Positions 46,417-48,803 of a stretch of DNA of 48,803 nucleotides are shown here, in pieces. The notes beneath the pieces are model-generated. The model was not told the origin of the DNA. It made no database searches and saw only the letters and a list, made by a program, of their open reading frames with translations. Source of the DNA: Alistipes sp. (GTDB lineage: Bacteria > Bacteroidota > Bacteroidia > Bacteroidales > Rikenellaceae); assembly GCA_020026415.1 (NCBI GenBank), contig JAHHQL010000014.1:1-48803 (forward strand), given 5' to 3'. Made by a program: the position numbers and the translations under genes. Position 1 is the first letter of the stretch, and each line of letters starts with the position of its first letter.

Positions 46417-48549
46417 ATGTTAAAAAATTTTAAGAAAGTTGCGGCTGTTGCGCTCCTCGGAGCCGTGTGTGTCGGCTGCAACAACATGTCCGCAGTGAAG
46501 CATTTGCCTTATCCCGAAACAAAGCGCGGAGAGGTGACCGACAACTATTTCGGTACGGTTGTCGCTGACCCCTACCGCTGGTTGGAAGACGACAATTCGG
46601 CCGAAACCGCCGAGTGGGTCAAAGCACAGAATGCCGTGACCGAGAATTATCTGGCACAAATTCCGTTCCGTGATGCCATCCGCGATCGTCTGAAACAACT
46701 TTTCAACTATACGAAAGAGTCTTCGCCCGAAAAACACGGCGATTGGTGGTATTACAGTTATAACGACGGTTTGCAGAATCAGTCTGTGATTTACCGCACC
46801 AAAGACCTCAAGGAACGCGGCGAGGTATTCCTCGATCCCAACAAACTGGCCGATGACGGTACGGTTGCCCTCGTGACCTCGTCCTTTTCGAAAGACGGGC
46901 GTTATTTCAGTTACTCGGCATCCGCATCGGGTTCGGACTGGGTGGAGATCCGTGTGATCGACACCGAGACCAAGGAGCATCTGGACGACCGGATCAACTG
47001 GGTGAAGTTCTCCGGCGTATGTTGGGCTCCCGATTCGAAGAGTTTCTATTACAGTGCATACGACGCACCCAAAGAGGGCGTTTATTCGTCGAAGAACGAA
47101 TATCAGAAAGTTTATTTCCACAAACTCGGCGACAAACAGACCGACGACAAGTTGGTGTATGTCGATCGCAAACACCCGTTGCGTTACTTCTTCGGTGAGG
47201 CCGATTCCGAGGGCAAGTGGTTGTTTGTCTCCTCGACCGAAGGTACTTCGGGCAGCGAGATCCTCTTCAAGAACCTGAAGGATCGTGATTTCCGCATCCT
47301 GCTGAAGGGTTTCAAATATGACTACGAAATCGTGGAGTGCAAGGGTGACGAACTCTTCTTCCGCACCAATGAGGACGCTTCGAACTATGCGCTGAAGAAG
47401 ATCAACCTCAAGACCTTCAAGCAGGAGGTCGTTATTCCTGAGGACAAGCAGAACCTGCTGAACAAAGTGGGTACTTGCGGCGGCTACATCTTCGCCAATT
47501 ATCTGGAGGATGCGCAGAGCAAGATCCGTCAGTTTGATTTCGACGGCAAATTTGTACGCGATGTGGAAGTTCCCGAAATCGGCACCATCAGCGGATTCGG
47601 CGGTGGCGACACGGACGAGGAACTCTACTTTACGCTGACGAACTACACCTCGCCCATGTCGAGTTATCATTTCGATCTGAAGTCGGGTAAGGTGACCCTG
47701 TTGAAACGACCCAAAGTGGCGTTTGATCCCGATCTGTTCGTGACCAAGCAGGTTTTCTTCTCGTCGAAGGACGGTACGAAGGTGCCGATGTTCATCTCGC
47801 ACCGCAAGGACATCAAACTCGACGGCAAGAATCCGTGTTACCTCTATGCTTACGGCGGTTTCCAGATCAATCTCTCCCCGTCGTTCAACCCCTCGGCCAT
47901 CATGTTCATGGAGCAGGGCGGTATCCATTGCGTGGCTAACCTGCGCGGTGGTTCGGAGTACGGCGAAGAGTGGCACAAGGCCGGCATGCTTGCCAACAAG
48001 CAGAATGTGTTCGACGATTTCATCTCGGCTGCCGAATACCTGATCCGCGAGAAATATACCTCGTCGTCGAAACTGGCCATTGCTGGCGGTTCGAACGGCG
48101 GTTTGCTGGTGGGTGCGTGCGAGGTGCAGCGTCCCGACCTCTATGCCGTGTGTCTGCCGGCTGTGGGTGTGATGGATATGCTGCGTTTCCACAAGTTCAC
48201 GATCGGCTGGGGCTGGGGTACCGAGTACGGAACCAGCGACAACCCCGAACAGTTTAAGTATATCTATAAGTATTCGCCGCTGCATAATATCCGCGAGGGC
48301 GTGAAATATCCTGCGACACTCGTCACGACGGGTGATCACGATGACCGCGTGGTTCCGGCACACTCGTTCAAGTTTGCCGCCACGATGCAGCATTGTCAGG
48401 CAGGTAATGCGCCCGTGCTGATCCGCATCGACTCGAAGGCGGGGCACGGTGCCGGCAAACCGACCTCGAAACGTATCGACGAGGCTGCCGACTGCTACGC
48501 ATTCCTGTTCCAGAACGTGGACGTTCCTTACAGATTGATTTCCAAGTAG
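46417..48549 (+). CDS. Prolyl oligopeptidase, S9A-type, lipoprotein
   Basis: A serine peptidase that cleaves short peptides after proline. A lipoprotein signal ends at LLGAVCVGC (Cys 21), so it is membrane-anchored in the envelope, unlike the cytosolic mammalian enzyme. YPETKRGEVTDNYFGTVVADPYRWLED (about 32-58) is the typical opening. The seven-bladed propeller spans about 85-430, and the alpha/beta-hydrolase domain follows, with GGSNGG (catalytic S559), DHDDRVVP near 640-647 holding the catalytic Asp, and GHGAGK with H677. At 710 residues it is complete. It is monocistronic, with a strong terminator. Confidence 0.95.
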   Translation: MLKNFKKVAAVALLGAVCVGCNNMSAVKHLPYPETKRGEVTDNYFGTVVADPYRWLEDDNSAETAEWVKAQNAVTENYLAQIPFRDAIRDRLKQLFNYTKESSPEKHGDWWYYSYNDGLQNQSVIYRTKDLKERGEVFLDPNKLADDGTVALVTSSFSKDGRYFSYSASASGSDWVEIRVIDTETKEHLDDRINWVKFSGVCWAPDSKSFYYSAYDAPKEGVYSSKNEYQKVYFHKLGDKQTDDKLVYVDRKHPLRYFFGEADSEGKWLFVSSTEGTSGSEILFKNLKDRDFRILLKGFKYDYEIVECKGDELFFRTNEDASNYALKKINLKTFKQEVVIPEDKQNLLNKVGTCGGYIFANYLEDAQSKIRQFDFDGKFVRDVEVPEIGTISGFGGGDTDEELYFTLTNYTSPMSSYHFDLKSGKVTLLKRPKVAFDPDLFVTKQVFFSSKDGTKVPMFISHRKDIKLDGKNPCYLYAYGGFQINLSPSFNPSAIMFMEQGGIHCVANLRGGSEYGEEWHKAGMLANKQNVFDDFISAAEYLIREKYTSSSKLAIAGGSNGGLLVGACEVQRPDLYAVCLPAVGVMDMLRFHKFTIGWGWGTEYGTSDNPEQFKYIYKYSPLHNIREGVKYPATLVTTGDHDDRVVPAHSFKFAATMQHCQAGNAPVLIRIDSKAGHGAGKPTSKRIDEAADCYAFLFQNVDVPYRLISK

Positions 48550-48569
48550 GATTCAGATACGGTTTTATT

Positions 48570-48626
48570 CGAGCGGGGCAGTCGGGCCGTTTGATGGCGG
48601 TCGGATCGTCCCCGCTCGGTTTTTTT
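48570..48626 (+). terminator. Terminator of the prolyl oligopeptidase gene
   Basis: CGAGCGGGG (48570-48578) pairs with CCCCGCTCG (48610-48618), followed by seven T residues. The 31-base loop can form a smaller hairpin. Confidence 0.75.
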
Positions 48627-48717
48627 AATCGCCCCTGCGTAGTTTGGACGCGGGGGAAGATTTATAAGGAATTTCTTTATTAAGAATTGTCAGCCTGTTT
48701 GGGCAAGAATGTCGAAT

Positions 48718-48803
48718 CCTCTCCGGAAAGAGGGGTATTGGGTGAGAAATAATAGTACCGAAGGCAAGTCTCCCTTTTCAAAGGGAGATTTAGAGGGATT
48801 GTC
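48718..48803. repeat. Short palindromic sequences, possible dispersed repeat
   Basis: CCTCTCCGGAAAGAGG (48718-48733) and TCTCCCTT/AAGGGAGA (48769-48788) lie in the gene-free end of the window. The second palindrome and the following AGAGGGATTGTC resemble a family of short repeats in Bacteroidetes intergenic DNA. This is recalled pattern, not a comparison. Confidence 0.35.

Overview
The window reads as chromosomal DNA of a gut Bacteroidales bacterium, most likely Alistipes or a close relative in Rikenellaceae; that placement is inference. The supporting signs are Bacteroidetes promoters (-33 TTG/TTTG, about 20 bases, -7 TAnnTTTG) ahead of many genes, few strong Shine-Dalgarno sequences, BACON and DUF1573 proteins, a complete hmu haem operon, an AdoCbl-dependent ribonucleotide reductase and a short bacterial adenylate kinase. 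Housekeeping genes are GC-rich in third codon positions. The accessory blocks at about 1-5 kb, 24.6-28.4 kb and 31.4-33.4 kb are visibly AT-richer.

Layout. 1-5.0 kb: a tRNA-Ser-like 3' end followed by a terminator, which looks like the edge of an integrated element; two hypothetical lipoproteins; then a type II restriction-modification locus. This locus has a structured RNA leader, an MjaI-family endonuclease gene cut by an in-frame stop inside its catalytic motif, a second nuclease-like gene, and a convergent methyltransferase. 5.0-5.5 kb: tRNA-Asn and tRNA-Val. 5.6-13.7 kb: a DUF1573 protein, nfnAB (electron-bifurcating ferredoxin:NADP oxidoreductase), an aquaporin, the rpsF-rpsR-rplI ribosomal operon, thiL and adk.

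13.9-22.7 kb: a six-gene hmu haem-acquisition operon. It encodes a TonB receptor, an HmuY haem-binding lipoprotein, a giant CobN-like HmuS anchored at both ends, a polytopic membrane protein, an ExbB/MotA-type channel and a DUF2149 protein. Together these would capture haem at the surface, import it with proton-motive force and remove the iron.

23-35 kb: a BACON lipoprotein; a two-gene cassette of a WYL regulator and a uracil-DNA-glycosylase-like protein; a lipoprotein; a tiny BNR-like protein; and a type I restriction system (hsdM-hsdS-DUF2971-like-hsdR) with an extra gene inserted. Two promoters in this block share a 12-base motif and a CTGCCA-N5-TGGCAG palindrome, suggesting a small regulon.

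35.3-48.8 kb: tRNA-Ser and tRNA-His, groES-groEL with a palindrome and a sigma-54-like element upstream, ridA, class II ribonucleotide reductase, an OmpA-family porin, malate dehydrogenase, gcvH, birA, a small membrane protein, dapD and a lipoprotein prolyl oligopeptidase. No CRISPR array, insertion sequence or prophage was seen.

The most notable points are the broken MjaI nuclease behind an attenuator-like leader, the WYL plus DNA-glycosylase-like cassette with shared operator-like sites, and the DUF2971-like passenger in the type I system.
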